64,000 nt of DNA from positions 1,984,001 to 2,048,000 of the forward strand of contig NZ_CP021781.1 in assembly GCF_003290445.1 (NCBI RefSeq). Reading direction: 5' to 3'. Shown one piece after another: positions 8,904 to 18,134 of this stretch; the stretch's first letter is position 1, and each line of letters opens with the position of its first letter. The translations under genes and the position numbers were made by a program. The stretch comes from Francisella adeliensis (GTDB taxonomy: Bacteria; Pseudomonadota; Gammaproteobacteria; Francisellales; Francisellaceae). Under the pieces are notes generated by a model. That model was not told the origin of the DNA. It saw only the letters and a program-made list of their open reading frames with translations, and did not search any database.

Positions 8904-9506
8904 ATGAAAACAATCATAAAATTCATTATAACAGCAATTATTTGTAGTTCAGTTGCTTTTACTGCATATGGTAATAGTAGTTCAAATGGCACAGATAGAA
9001 CACTTATGATATATAACGACACGAATAAAAACATCTATTTCAAAGCAGCAGCTATAAAATGTATGTACATCCATAGTGATGAAGAAAAAGATTATATCCC
9101 AGCAGGTGAGTTTGGTACCTTCAAATTTGAAGAAGAAGCTAGTGGCTATTGTGCTATGAGAGATAAAAGTCTTTATGTCGGACTATATACAGAGAATAAT
9201 ACTGTTGAAACAAAAGCACAGTTAGGAGGGCTTACAATAAAAGCTTATTATAAGGCGATTGGAGCTAATATTAGAAACTGGCTGCCTAAAGAAAATATGA
9301 AATTTGATAAATATCCTGGTCATAATAATGCTAGTTATTATGTTTCTGTTTCTGGACACATAAAAAATTATGGAGATCTTGACCCTGTTGATCAAGTAAG
9401 ATGGGCTACGAAGCTCCCTCCCATCCCACCTTTTAATAAAAGTAATGTAGAGAATTCTAATCCAGATACGATATTGAAATTCATAGAAAATCAAATCAAA
9501 GCTTAA
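8904..9506 (+). CDS. Exported protein of unknown function
   Basis: The 200-residue protein has a signal peptide (MKTIIKFIITAIICSSVAFT, cleavage near AYG-NS). The mature part is about 175 residues, aromatic and Lys/Asn-rich. It has two cysteines (IKCMY and GYCAM) and a Pro-rich stretch (KLPPIPPFN) near the end. Its start (TLMIYNDTNKNIYFKA) resembles the first strand of a beta-sandwich, as in several secreted proteins that begin with a phrase on the form 'N-D-T-x-x-x-I'. AAAAGGGG lies about 9 nt before the ATG. I do not recognise a family. It converges on the next minus-strand gene. Confidence 0.6.
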   Translation: MKTIIKFIITAIICSSVAFTAYGNSSSNGTDRTLMIYNDTNKNIYFKAAAIKCMYIHSDEEKDYIPAGEFGTFKFEEEASGYCAMRDKSLYVGLYTENNTVETKAQLGGLTIKAYYKAIGANIRNWLPKENMKFDKYPGHNNASYYVSVSGHIKNYGDLDPVDQVRWATKLPPIPPFNKSNVENSNPDTILKFIENQIKA

Positions 9507-9550
9507 TACATCCTCAAATCTCTGCAATTTATAGATATTAATCTATTACT

Positions 9551-9916
9551 TTAAACTGAGTCTTTCTTAAAATTTGCTTTACCTTTCAAATAGTATGTAG
9601 CTTTATTTGAGGTTGGACCCACACTCTTGGTTACTTCAAGGATTAAAGAATCTTCATCATCTAACTTATAACTTGTAACATCTTTGGATTCACGATCTAA
9701 AAGAAATGTATAATAAGGCATTTCAGCATTTTCTGAAGCTGTAGATTTAGAAACTGTCCAATAAGCATCATTTGTTCCAAAATCACGAGGCTCTACAATC
9801 ACATCAACATGTATTTTATTGCTACTATCAACTGAAGATCCGTCAAAAATATACATATCAAAATCAGCAGTTCTATTTCTACCACCCCTACAATCAGGCA
9901 CCACTTCCTTAACCAT
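9551..9916 (-). CDS. Hypothetical protein, possibly 5'-truncated by a frameshift
   Basis: The 121-residue product has no signal peptide and no convincing Shine-Dalgarno, which makes the start doubtful. The frame is beta-strand-like (KIHVDVIVEPRDF, YYTFLLDRES, LILEVTKSV, ATYYLKGKANF) and looks like part of a compact beta protein. In the neighbouring frame an ATG at 9993 opens MSMFSSIGSLNIANKK and stops in an A-rich tract. One extra A there would join it to this frame through the linker IIKLLILRVE. The gene may therefore be a broken ~150-residue protein. No family recognised. Confidence 0.45.
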   Translation of the reverse strand: MVKEVVPDCRGGRNRTADFDMYIFDGSSVDSSNKIHVDVIVEPRDFGTNDAYWTVSKSTASENAEMPYYTFLLDRESKDVTSYKLDDEDSLILEVTKSVGPTSNKATYYLKGKANFKKDSV

Positions 9917-10235
9917 TTCTACTCTTAATATTAATAGTTTTATTATTTTTTATTAGCAATATTCAAACTACCAATACTGCTAAACATAGACATTAAGAGG
10001 ATGGATTGCAGCAAAAGTTAAATTAACTATAATATAATTTCATACAAAAGCATACTCGACAGGCTAATCTAATATCTATCTCAGTAAGTCAAACATCTCA
10101 CCTCTTATCAAACAATTACAAAACAAATACAGCCAATCAATGTATTAGTTTCTCTAAAACCTACCAATCAAACTCTTTACATAAATACTCTTTTACAATA
10201 ACCTAGTATAAAATACTCTACCAATTTAATAAAAA
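9917..10235. other. Non-coding stretch before fur
   Basis: Apart from the possible 5' extension of the preceding minus-strand gene (up to 9993), I see no gene here. It should hold the fur promoter, but I could not single out a convincing -35/-10 pair or a Fur box. The fur start codon has no clear Shine-Dalgarno (only A-rich sequence). Confidence 0.4.
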
Positions 10236-10655
10236 ATGAGTTCTCAGAATATTGACCTAAAAGAATATGGCTTCAAAGTCACGCAACCACGACTAGAGAT
10301 ACTTAAATTATTTAACTCAAATAAGGATAAACATCTGAGTCCTGACGATGTGTTTTCTAAACTCAAGTCTAAAGGAAGCAACACCGGTATTGCGACCGTA
10401 TATAGAGTCTTAGCACAGTTTGAATCCGTTGGTATAATCAACCGTTTAAAGCTTGAAAATGATCAAGCTATGTATGAGTTAAATCAAGGTGATCATCATG
10501 ATCATATTATTTGTGTTAAATGTAACAAAATACAAGAGTTCTACAATGATGAAATTGAAGAACTACAAAAACGGATTGTTGAATCAATTGGAGCTGAGAT
10601 TGTAGATCATAGTCTAAATATATATATTTTTTGCAAAAATTGTCGTAAAGACTAA
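10236..10655 (+). CDS. fur: Ferric uptake regulator Fur
   Basis: This is the iron-responsive repressor. The 139-residue protein has a winged helix at residues 5-85 (KVTQPRLEILKLF, then NTGIATVYRVLAQFE) and a metal-binding/dimerisation domain with HHDHIICVKC and a C-terminal CKNC, i.e. two CxxC pairs plus the His-rich site. Length is normal. It sits just upstream of the fslABCDE siderophore operon, whose promoter carries an excellent Fur palindrome. Close linkage of regulator and target is typical of Francisella. Confidence is high. Confidence 0.95.
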   Translation: MSSQNIDLKEYGFKVTQPRLEILKLFNSNKDKHLSPDDVFSKLKSKGSNTGIATVYRVLAQFESVGIINRLKLENDQAMYELNQGDHHDHIICVKCNKIQEFYNDEIEELQKRIVESIGAEIVDHSLNIYIFCKNCRKD

Positions 10656-10746
10656 TAAACCAATCTTTTTCTAGCCCCTTCTCCTTCTTCCCATAAACAA
10701 ATCTCAAACTGATATTTAAGATATTTAAAAAAAGTGCAAAAAAAAG

Positions 10747-10775
10747 TTGCTTTTCCATTTCATATTTATGATAAT
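10747..10775 (+). promoter_or_regulatory. fslA promoter
   Basis: TTGCTT (10747-10752) and GATAAT (10770-10775) are separated by 17 bp. The -10 box lies inside the left arm of the Fur palindrome, so Fur binding would block RNA polymerase. Transcription should start near 10782. Confidence 0.6.
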
Positions 10776-10798
10776 GATAATCGGTATCATTATCATAA
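10766..10798. promoter_or_regulatory. Fur box of the fsl operon (33-bp palindrome)
   Basis: TTATGATAATGATA (10766-10779) is followed by a 5-bp spacer and its perfect reverse complement (10785-10798). This contains the GATAAT-type Fur repeat several times over. It covers the likely -10 box and start point and ends 13 nt before the fslA ATG. Confidence 0.9.
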
Positions 10799-10811
10799 AG
10801 AGATAGAACAA

Positions 10812-12743
10812 ATGCAACGCGAGCAATTTCATAATACAAATGCACCAATAGATATAGATTCTTTAGATTTAATTGGCTTAACAATAAGAGAGATAGGTCT
10901 AGGTTTAGAAAAACTTAAAAAGTATACAGCAAATAAACAATTTACTAGGGTAATTTTAAGCTTTTATAGAGAAGGACTTCTAGGAGAGATTAAAATAACT
11001 GACGATAATTTATTTTTTTATAGCCAAGAAAGTAAAAGTATACTTCAAACCAGAATAGCCTCTTCTTTCAGTCTTAATAGGGTTCTATTTACAAAGGATA
11101 TCTACATTATCGATAACGACTCTAAAAATACTCGAGAGATTGATTCCCTTCAAGAATTACTTAATTGGACAAAGACTAATAACCCTCAAATAAGTAAAAC
11201 TGACTGGGAACAGTTTGAGTTAGAACTCAAGAATTCCTACGAAAATGAATTGTCTATGTATGTATACCGAAACTTTTGGCAAAAACAATTAGCTAACAAT
11301 ATTGTTTCATCAGATCATGACAATCTATGGCATTGGATTTCCAATTCTCTTAATAAAAATGAACAAATTTCATTTTTAGAACAATGGGGAGCTGTTGGTC
11401 ACATCTATCATCCAGGATCAAAAACAAGGCTAGGTCTCAGTAAATTTGAAAATATACAATACTCCCCAGAATTTCAGGCTGAGGTAGGTATAATTTTTGG
11501 TGCTATACATAAAAATATTGCCCATACAGAAATCATGGATAGTTTAGAAACAACTTACCAAGAGTGGGTTATAAATAATTATCCTAATCAGCATAGTATT
11601 TGGTGTGATGAGTTAGCTAAAAAAAGCTTAGATAGTGATGACTATTTAATGATCCCAATTCACCCATGGCAAGCTGCGCATATCCTACCAGAAAAACACA
11701 AGTGTCTAATGAATTGCCAACAATTACTAATCATAGATAACTGTAAATATACTACAAAGCCAAGTATGTCTTTTAGAACTATGCTTCCTACTTCCAGCAA
11801 AGATGGCTTAATTGAACCTCATATAAAGCTGCCAGTAGCTATTCACGCAACAAGTGTTATGAGAACTGTCTCTCCTGAATCTGTTAAAACAGGCCCTCGA
11901 GTAAGTAGAATTCTTTTAGATATATTAGACAAAGAGCCTCAAATAGCTAAAAGCATGAACATACTTGCTGATACTGTGGGCATACATACTGAAAAAGCTT
12001 GCAGAAAGGATGACATCAGACAACTTTCAGCAATATTTAGGGAAAACCCTGAAAAATATCTAAATACTAACGAAATTGCTTCTCCTCTAGCAAGCTTATT
12101 TGTGAAAACTCCAAATAGCCAACCTCTAATATGCGATATTTTGGATTTAATAGACTATAAAAGCTCTATAGAAATTTTAGAATACTTTAGAGCTTATGCA
12201 AAAATAACGCTAACTACATGCCTAGATTTATATCTTCTATACGGTATTGCTTTAGAAGCTCATCAACAAAATACTCTAGTTGTTTTTGAAAACAATTTTC
12301 CTAAAAAGCTTATGATTAGAGATTTAGGAGGGATGCGACTTCATACTCCAAGTATAAAAGCTGCCGGCATAGAGCTTCCAAAAGACACTTTCTCACTGAC
12401 ATTCACAGACTCTCAGTCTATAACAAGAAGAAAATTAATACATGCTTGCTTACAGAGCAACCTTGGTGAGCTAATACTTCAGCTAAGCTCTCATTACAAA
12501 ATAAATGAAGAAGATTTTTGGCTTATCGTAAGGCAAGAAATTGAAGATCGTTTTATAGCTTTAAAAGACAGAATGAGTGTTAAAAAATATAACAAAGAGT
12601 TCTCTGAAATACTTGAAAAACCTTGGTCTATGAAAGCTTTGACAAGAATGCGTTTGAATGACAGGCTTGACTGCGACAAAGATGATATGCAGGGAGATAT
12701 ATATGTTAACTTAGAAAATCCTCTAAAAACTAGCTATGTGTAA
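10812..12743 (+). CDS. fslA: NIS siderophore synthetase FslA (rhizoferrin)
   Basis: This is an IucA/IucC-family, NRPS-independent siderophore synthetase of 643 residues. Family marks are HPGSKTRLG (ATP/phosphate site), IPIHPWQAAHIL and SFRTMLP. In Francisella it condenses citrate with a diamine unit to make rhizoferrin. I start it at ATG 10812 (AAAGAGAT about 7 nt upstream) because the longer frame from GTG 10734 would translate through the promoter and the Fur box. Its end overlaps fslB by 8 nt, so translation is coupled. It is the first gene of the Fur-repressed unit. Confidence 0.93.
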   Translation: MQREQFHNTNAPIDIDSLDLIGLTIREIGLGLEKLKKYTANKQFTRVILSFYREGLLGEIKITDDNLFFYSQESKSILQTRIASSFSLNRVLFTKDIYIIDNDSKNTREIDSLQELLNWTKTNNPQISKTDWEQFELELKNSYENELSMYVYRNFWQKQLANNIVSSDHDNLWHWISNSLNKNEQISFLEQWGAVGHIYHPGSKTRLGLSKFENIQYSPEFQAEVGIIFGAIHKNIAHTEIMDSLETTYQEWVINNYPNQHSIWCDELAKKSLDSDDYLMIPIHPWQAAHILPEKHKCLMNCQQLLIIDNCKYTTKPSMSFRTMLPTSSKDGLIEPHIKLPVAIHATSVMRTVSPESVKTGPRVSRILLDILDKEPQIAKSMNILADTVGIHTEKACRKDDIRQLSAIFRENPEKYLNTNEIASPLASLFVKTPNSQPLICDILDLIDYKSSIEILEYFRAYAKITLTTCLDLYLLYGIALEAHQQNTLVVFENNFPKKLMIRDLGGMRLHTPSIKAAGIELPKDTFSLTFTDSQSITRRKLIHACLQSNLGELILQLSSHYKINEEDFWLIVRQEIEDRFIALKDRMSVKKYNKEFSEILEKPWSMKALTRMRLNDRLDCDKDDMQGDIYVNLENPLKTSYV

Positions 12744-13992
12744 TACAGTAAAAACTCAGATTATATTGCTATGCTGCTGTCAGCTTGTTGTAATAGCTGC
12801 AATGGAAATGAGCAACCCTTTCCTACCAATATACTTACATTCACTTAGTAACTTTGGTCTGCTTTCAGCGAACACTTGGAGCATCCTAGCATACGCACTA
12901 CCTCTTATATCAGCGATAATCTCTTCTCCTTTTTGGGGCAAATACGGCGATAGATTCGGCTATAAAACTATGATTCTAAGAGCTGCTGGTGCTTTAGCTA
13001 TTATTCAATTATTAATATACCTTACAGATAGCGTTGTGATTTTTATAACTCTACGCTTCATCCAAGGTGCAATAGCTGGTTTTTTACTCGCCTCGCAAAG
13101 TTATGCTGTGGTATTAGTTTCAAAAGAATATAGAAGTAGAGTCTTAGCATGGTTACAATCATCTACAGCTATAGGTATAGCAATAGGTCCATTAATTGGT
13201 GGGGTTTTTGCTAGCATTTTCAGTTATAACACAATCTTTCTAATCAGTGCTCTTGCAGCAACTCTAACATTTACAGTGCTATGCTTGAAATTAAAAAAAG
13301 TAAACTCTCACTTTGAACCAAAAAAACATAAAAACATACATTCAAAACAATCAAAGAGAAATACTTCTGCTTATTTTTATTTTTCTGTTATTTTTCTAAG
13401 TATATTTCTAGCTCAAACAGCGAAATTTTTACCTCAATCTTTCTTTGCTGTTTATGCAGAAAATTTCTTCAATTCAAGTCCCATAGTTATTGGTGCTATA
13501 TACGCTGCACCTGCTTTTAGTTTGCTTCTAATATCTGCTCCGTTAGGACTTATGTTTGACAAACTACTTAAAAAAATTGATAAGCAATACTTCTTTGCTA
13601 GCGGTTATTTTATAACTTTATTTATGCTAGCAGCTATCGCAATAAGCATACATGCCACTACCCACAACATTTATCTTATAATCATTGCACGCCTTATATT
13701 AGGAGCCTCTTTTGCAGGGACACTACCTTGTCTATTTAGCCTAGCTTGTCGTGCTAAAGATGCTGGTTTTGGACACTTAATTGGGTACTGTAACACCTTC
13801 TCTAAATTTGGAAATTTATCCGGTATTTTCTTGGGTGGAATGATATTTCAACTATGTAATATGCAGACTGTATTTTATCTAACTTCGTTTATTTATCTAC
13901 TCTTAGTAATTATGTACGCATGTTTATTTTATCTTTTTGACCAACAAAAATTGAATTTAAATAATAAGGAAATTAGCCAGTGTCTAAACTAG
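12736..13992 (+). CDS. fslB: MFS transporter FslB (siderophore export)
   Basis: The 418-residue major facilitator has about 12 hydrophobic segments. MFS marks are SPFWGKYGDRFGYK (loop 2-3), RFIQGAIAG and GIAIGPLIGG. Its place between the siderophore synthetase and the decarboxylase, overlapping both neighbours (8 nt with fslA, 13 nt with fslC), fits the FslB role proposed in Francisella: release of newly made rhizoferrin across the inner membrane. The export direction comes from the literature on the locus and is not visible in the sequence. Confidence 0.9.
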   Translation: MCNTVKTQIILLCCCQLVVIAAMEMSNPFLPIYLHSLSNFGLLSANTWSILAYALPLISAIISSPFWGKYGDRFGYKTMILRAAGALAIIQLLIYLTDSVVIFITLRFIQGAIAGFLLASQSYAVVLVSKEYRSRVLAWLQSSTAIGIAIGPLIGGVFASIFSYNTIFLISALAATLTFTVLCLKLKKVNSHFEPKKHKNIHSKQSKRNTSAYFYFSVIFLSIFLAQTAKFLPQSFFAVYAENFFNSSPIVIGAIYAAPAFSLLLISAPLGLMFDKLLKKIDKQYFFASGYFITLFMLAAIAISIHATTHNIYLIIIARLILGASFAGTLPCLFSLACRAKDAGFGHLIGYCNTFSKFGNLSGIFLGGMIFQLCNMQTVFYLTSFIYLLLVIMYACLFYLFDQQKLNLNNKEISQCLN

Positions 13993-15233
13993 AAACTTCA
14001 AATAGTATCTTTAAAGATCTTTCTAAAAACAAAATAGAAGAAATAACTCATTTATATGGATCTCCATGTTTTATAGTTAGTGAAAAAGCTCTTTTAGATA
14101 GGGCTAAATTATTTAAAAAAACAATTACAAACCACTATCAAAATAGTATCGCCGCGTATTCTGTAAAGACTCAGTCACTACCAGGTATCATCAATATATT
14201 TTGCAAAAATGGTTTTGTTCCAGAAGTGGTATCTAGTGATGAATTTGAGCTTATAGAAAAACTAAATCTCAATAATAGCAATATTATTTTCAATGGACCG
14301 TATAAGACAGATGAGTCGCTAACAAAAGCTATATTATCAAACAGTATTATCAACTGTGATCATTTTGGCGAGATATTACGTATTGCTGAAATTGCCAAAA
14401 AACTCAAAACTAAGGTAAATATTGGTATAAGAATATGTGATAACACAACTACTAAAAACTGGTCACGATTTGGTTTTCCTCTGACAAATACGCAGAGTCA
14501 TGATAATGAGATACTCAAAACCATTGATAAAATAAAAAACATTCCTGAATTAAACTTCTCTGGCATACATTGTCATATTGGTACAAATATTCGCGATCTA
14601 TCTCGCTTTGAAGCAATGTCTCAAAATATTGCAAAACTAGCTGAAACTATTCTTGTCAAATATAACCAAACATTAGATTGGATAGATTTTGGCGGAGGAT
14701 TAGCTGGTATAAGCCCTAGATTAGATGATACTCAAATAGAACCTTACCACCCTTTTGATCTTGAGATTTATGCAAGCACTGTAATTAATCCACTTAAAGA
14801 ATACCTAGCAAAAACAAACAATAAAACAAAGCTAATCTTTGAACTAGGCAGAAGCTTAGTTGACTACTCTACTGCATTAATTACTTCAGTTGTAGGAGTA
14901 AGAGAACAAAATAATAAATATCAAACACTAATAACAAATGCTGGTATACATATAGCTCCAACAACATCTGTTTATAGGCACCCTGTATACCATACTAAAC
15001 CAACTGATTTGCCTAATAAAAAAACTCTACTACTAGGACCTAGTTGCATGCAACATGATTTATTATCTGAAACTTATTTACCACATCTTGAGTATGGCGA
15101 TCATGTTTTAGTTGATGGCTTAGGAGCTTACAACATTTCAAGAAATAATGAGTTCATACACTTAAAACCTAGTGTAATTTTAGTAAAAAAAGATAATCAA
15201 TACGAAATACTCAGAGCAAAACAAACACATTAA
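13980..15233 (+). CDS. fslC: PLP-dependent decarboxylase FslC
   Basis: This is a fold-III PLP decarboxylase of the ornithine/diaminopimelate family, 417 residues. AAYSVKTQ carries the PLP lysine, HCHIGTN and DFGGGLAG are barrel strands of the family, and GPSCMQHDLL contains the active-site Cys region near the C-terminus. In Francisella the protein is needed for rhizoferrin synthesis, where it decarboxylates an ornithine-derived part of the molecule. The start is GTG (ATTAGCCA-GTG), overlapping fslB by 13 nt. An AAGGAA lies about 10 nt upstream. Confidence 0.92.
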   Translation: MSKLETSNSIFKDLSKNKIEEITHLYGSPCFIVSEKALLDRAKLFKKTITNHYQNSIAAYSVKTQSLPGIINIFCKNGFVPEVVSSDEFELIEKLNLNNSNIIFNGPYKTDESLTKAILSNSIINCDHFGEILRIAEIAKKLKTKVNIGIRICDNTTTKNWSRFGFPLTNTQSHDNEILKTIDKIKNIPELNFSGIHCHIGTNIRDLSRFEAMSQNIAKLAETILVKYNQTLDWIDFGGGLAGISPRLDDTQIEPYHPFDLEIYASTVINPLKEYLAKTNNKTKLIFELGRSLVDYSTALITSVVGVREQNNKYQTLITNAGIHIAPTTSVYRHPVYHTKPTDLPNKKTLLLGPSCMQHDLLSETYLPHLEYGDHVLVDGLGAYNISRNNEFIHLKPSVILVKKDNQYEILRAKQTH

Positions 15234-15247
15234 AAATAGGTTAGAAA

Positions 15248-16438
15248 ATGAATTTAGATAATAAAAATATAAGACATATCCCTTTACTGGTTCTATCGAC
15301 ATGGTTTCTTGGCAATATGGGAGTACATTTTTTACTACCTCTACTTCCGATTATGACAAAAGATTTAGATACATCTGTAAGGCTTACACAGTATGTTATT
15401 GCTTTTTTCTTAGCAGGAAAAGCTTTAGGAATGATAATCTACGGCCCTTTATCAGAGGTCTATGGTCGACGCAAATTTATGTTAATAGGGCTTCTACTTT
15501 ATATTATAAGTAGTTTTTGTTGTATATTTGCTAGTGACATAACATGGCTGATATTTTTCCGCTTTATCCAAGGTCTTGGGGTAAGTGCTACGATACTCAT
15601 GGGGCGAATAATTATCAATGATTCTTACCCTAATGACAAGGCTGCAAATGTTTTTGGTTATCTATTTGCCTTAGCTGCGATAATTATTGCTTTCTTACCA
15701 ACTCTAGGTGGAGTTATAGCAACTTTTAAAAACTGGCATTTTGCTTTTATAGTAATGTGTATTTACAGCAGTTTTATTTTCTTGATAATGTTTAAATACT
15801 TACCTGAAACGCAAAAAGCTGATTTTCGAAAAAAATTGTCTTTCAAAGGGATTTTAAGAGATTATTCTACCGTATTCAGGCACCCCGTTTTCTTCGGCTA
15901 CTTAATGTGTACGGGCTTAATGGTCGCTGGTGAAACAGCATTCAATACAAGTGCTGCATTTTTGATGATTAAAACCTACGGTATACCAACAAAAACTTTT
16001 GGAATAATGATGTCCAGTCTCTTAGTAGCTCATCTGTTAGGTGCTGTTATATGTGGTCGCTATGTTGTCAGAAAAGGAATTTCTAATCTAACAGGTGTAG
16101 GTGTAGTAATTTTAGTATTAGCAGCTGTATTTTTATTAGCTACAACTATGCTTAAAGTTGATGGGCCATACCTAACAATATCTGCAATGTTTGTTTATTT
16201 TCTTGGAACAGGGTTTATTATGACAACTGCTGCTGTAGGTGTAGTCTCACCATTCCCAAAAATGATCGGCACAGCAATGGCTTTTGCACTATCTCTAGAG
16301 TTTTTGTTATCTTCACTAAGTAGTTTTATAACGAGCCATTTAGCAATAACATCTCTATACCCAATCTCATTACTAATAACTATTTTGAGTATTATATCCT
16401 TTGGAATGTGGTTATTTTATATAAAAAGAAATAAATAA
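15248..16438 (+). CDS. fslD: MFS transporter FslD (ferri-siderophore uptake)
   Basis: This is a second major facilitator of the operon, 396 residues and about 12 segments. It contains GMIIYGPLSEVYGRRKFM (MFS loop 2-3) and RFIQGLGVSA. It lies 14 nt after fslC behind TAGGTTAG. In Francisella FslD has been linked to moving ferri-rhizoferrin across the inner membrane, which would explain why the operon has two permeases. The sequence alone does not tell importer from exporter. Confidence 0.9.
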   Translation: MNLDNKNIRHIPLLVLSTWFLGNMGVHFLLPLLPIMTKDLDTSVRLTQYVIAFFLAGKALGMIIYGPLSEVYGRRKFMLIGLLLYIISSFCCIFASDITWLIFFRFIQGLGVSATILMGRIIINDSYPNDKAANVFGYLFALAAIIIAFLPTLGGVIATFKNWHFAFIVMCIYSSFIFLIMFKYLPETQKADFRKKLSFKGILRDYSTVFRHPVFFGYLMCTGLMVAGETAFNTSAAFLMIKTYGIPTKTFGIMMSSLLVAHLLGAVICGRYVVRKGISNLTGVGVVILVLAAVFLLATTMLKVDGPYLTISAMFVYFLGTGFIMTTAAVGVVSPFPKMIGTAMAFALSLEFLLSSLSSFITSHLAITSLYPISLLITILSIISFGMWLFYIKRNK

Positions 16439-16461
16439 GTATTTTCGCAACAAATAGTATT

Positions 16462-16474
16462 GATAATCATTATC
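16462..16474. promoter_or_regulatory. Fur box upstream of fslE
   Basis: GATAAT and ATTATC flank a single central C, giving a hyphenated Fur palindrome 49 nt before the fslE ATG and 23 nt after the fslD stop. It implies that fslE has its own Fur-controlled promoter in addition to read-through from fslABCD. Confidence 0.75.
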
Positions 16475-16522
16475 ATTAAATGTATTATCCACAAATAATA
16501 ATTTCTTCCCTCAATAATATCT

Positions 16523-18031
16523 ATGTCTAATAAGCTTAAAGCATTATCCTTGGGTGTCTTAGTACAGCTATTACTCCCTTCTGTAGGATTTTCTATTGAG
16601 CAACAATCTCCCAATAAAAATTTAAATGATTTTGATAATTTAAAAACTATAAAAGCGCTAGAAATAAAAATAAAAGATATCCAATCCGAAATAAATAAGC
16701 TACAACATGACGATGAAAAAGCTAAAAATTCTTTAACATTTTCAACATATAAATCAAGAATAGATAGTTCAAATCTAATATCTGATGCTCACAGAAACAC
16801 AGCTTTTGACATATTAACAAATGTTAACACAGATAATTCAATTATCAATCTAGGTAAAAGTGGTTTATTCAATAAAAATAGAGGTGTAGATGTTGCTAAC
16901 ATCCCTGCTATTACAACTATGGGAGAGATAACATTCCTAGGAGCATTCTCCGGAAATAACCGAATCCCAATAGGAATGATTTCAAGCAATCTTTTTGCAT
17001 CAACCCTTATTGGTCAACGATATAAGTTTGATAATCATTCTATAGTGTTTGGTGCCAGAATTGGGGCAAATACTCAAGCATGGTCTGGAAGTAACGGTAT
17101 AACAAATGGTACAACAACTTTACCTGGAAATGGTCAAAACATCTACCTTACAGCTGCAAACCTGTATTTTGTATCTAATTTAGGACACTATGTAACAGCT
17201 CAGTTTGATTTTAGTACAACTGAATTAAATAACTTCTCTCTCGGAAATGCTTTAGTAATTATAGGAAACTTAGATACTTCTCCATTTTTCTTTACAGTTG
17301 GTAAAAATAAACTATCTATTGGAGCGTTTGGTGGTGGTGGAACATGGACGGGTGGTATGACTAAATTTCTTGCTGCAGGGAATGTCACCAACGTCTCATT
17401 CAACTATAAAAATGATGTTTTAAACACAAACATTGCTGTATTTGGTAGTGATGACAATAGGTTAAACTTTTCAGCCGGATTATTTTATGCAGAAAAATGG
17501 AGTGAGAATCTAGCTGTCGGCTTTAACACTGGCTATGTCTACAACCTTGCTGAGGCTGGTAATTCATCTCTAAACAAGTTCCTTAAATCACAATCAAAAA
17601 GTGGAGATACTATCGGTAGTTTAGATATAAACACTAATCTTACATATACAGTTGGCGGTGGTTTTCTAAATATAGGAGCTGGCTGGGCATCTACTACAAA
17701 TAAGAAAGATTTCGACGATACTGGCTCTAATGTCTTAGCTGGAGGATGGTACGCTGCAACCAATTACTCCTTCGTACTTAAAGGAAGGAAGACAAACTTT
17801 GGTACTTCTTATGGCCAATCTTATAATGCTTCTAATATACCAATGCCTATATCTGCATCCCCTCTTTCTCTAGGAAGATCTACCACCGGCGTAAAGCAAC
17901 AGTTTATACTATCATCACAACGCGCTTACTTTGATAACAATGTCCTTGTTGGTCCAGAATATGTATACCAAGAACTATATGATCATAAGCATATGAATAC
18001 AGTCACTCTAAATATGAATGTATACATATAG
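16523..18031 (+). CDS. fslE: Outer-membrane siderophore receptor FslE (FupA/B family)
   Basis: The 502-residue exported protein has a signal peptide (LSLGVLVQLLLPSVGFS, cleavage near FS-IE). It then has a charged, probably coiled-coil segment (about 38-75, KIKDIQSEINKLQ) and a long run of amphipathic Gly/Asn-rich beta strands ending in an aromatic-hydrophobic strand (TVTLNMNVYI), as expected of a beta-barrel. This is the Francisella-specific FslE/FupA family (DUF3573), which takes up ferri-rhizoferrin without TonB. It closes the fsl cluster and has its own Fur box. Confidence 0.88.
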   Translation: MSNKLKALSLGVLVQLLLPSVGFSIEQQSPNKNLNDFDNLKTIKALEIKIKDIQSEINKLQHDDEKAKNSLTFSTYKSRIDSSNLISDAHRNTAFDILTNVNTDNSIINLGKSGLFNKNRGVDVANIPAITTMGEITFLGAFSGNNRIPIGMISSNLFASTLIGQRYKFDNHSIVFGARIGANTQAWSGSNGITNGTTTLPGNGQNIYLTAANLYFVSNLGHYVTAQFDFSTTELNNFSLGNALVIIGNLDTSPFFFTVGKNKLSIGAFGGGGTWTGGMTKFLAAGNVTNVSFNYKNDVLNTNIAVFGSDDNRLNFSAGLFYAEKWSENLAVGFNTGYVYNLAEAGNSSLNKFLKSQSKSGDTIGSLDINTNLTYTVGGGFLNIGAGWASTTNKKDFDDTGSNVLAGGWYAATNYSFVLKGRKTNFGTSYGQSYNASNIPMPISASPLSLGRSTTGVKQQFILSSQRAYFDNNVLVGPEYVYQELYDHKHMNTVTLNMNVYI

Positions 18032-18134
18032 TCCTGTTAGAAAATATAAATTGTCTTTAGCATCACAATTTTGTTGTATATTTTCAACTCAATATTAGCG
18101 ATAATATAAACAAACAATATTTAAAGAAGTTTCA

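Noticed and set aside
10734-10811. Longer fslA start at GTG 10734
   Set aside because: It would translate the promoter and the full Fur palindrome; ATG 10812 has a ribosome-binding site and follows the operator.
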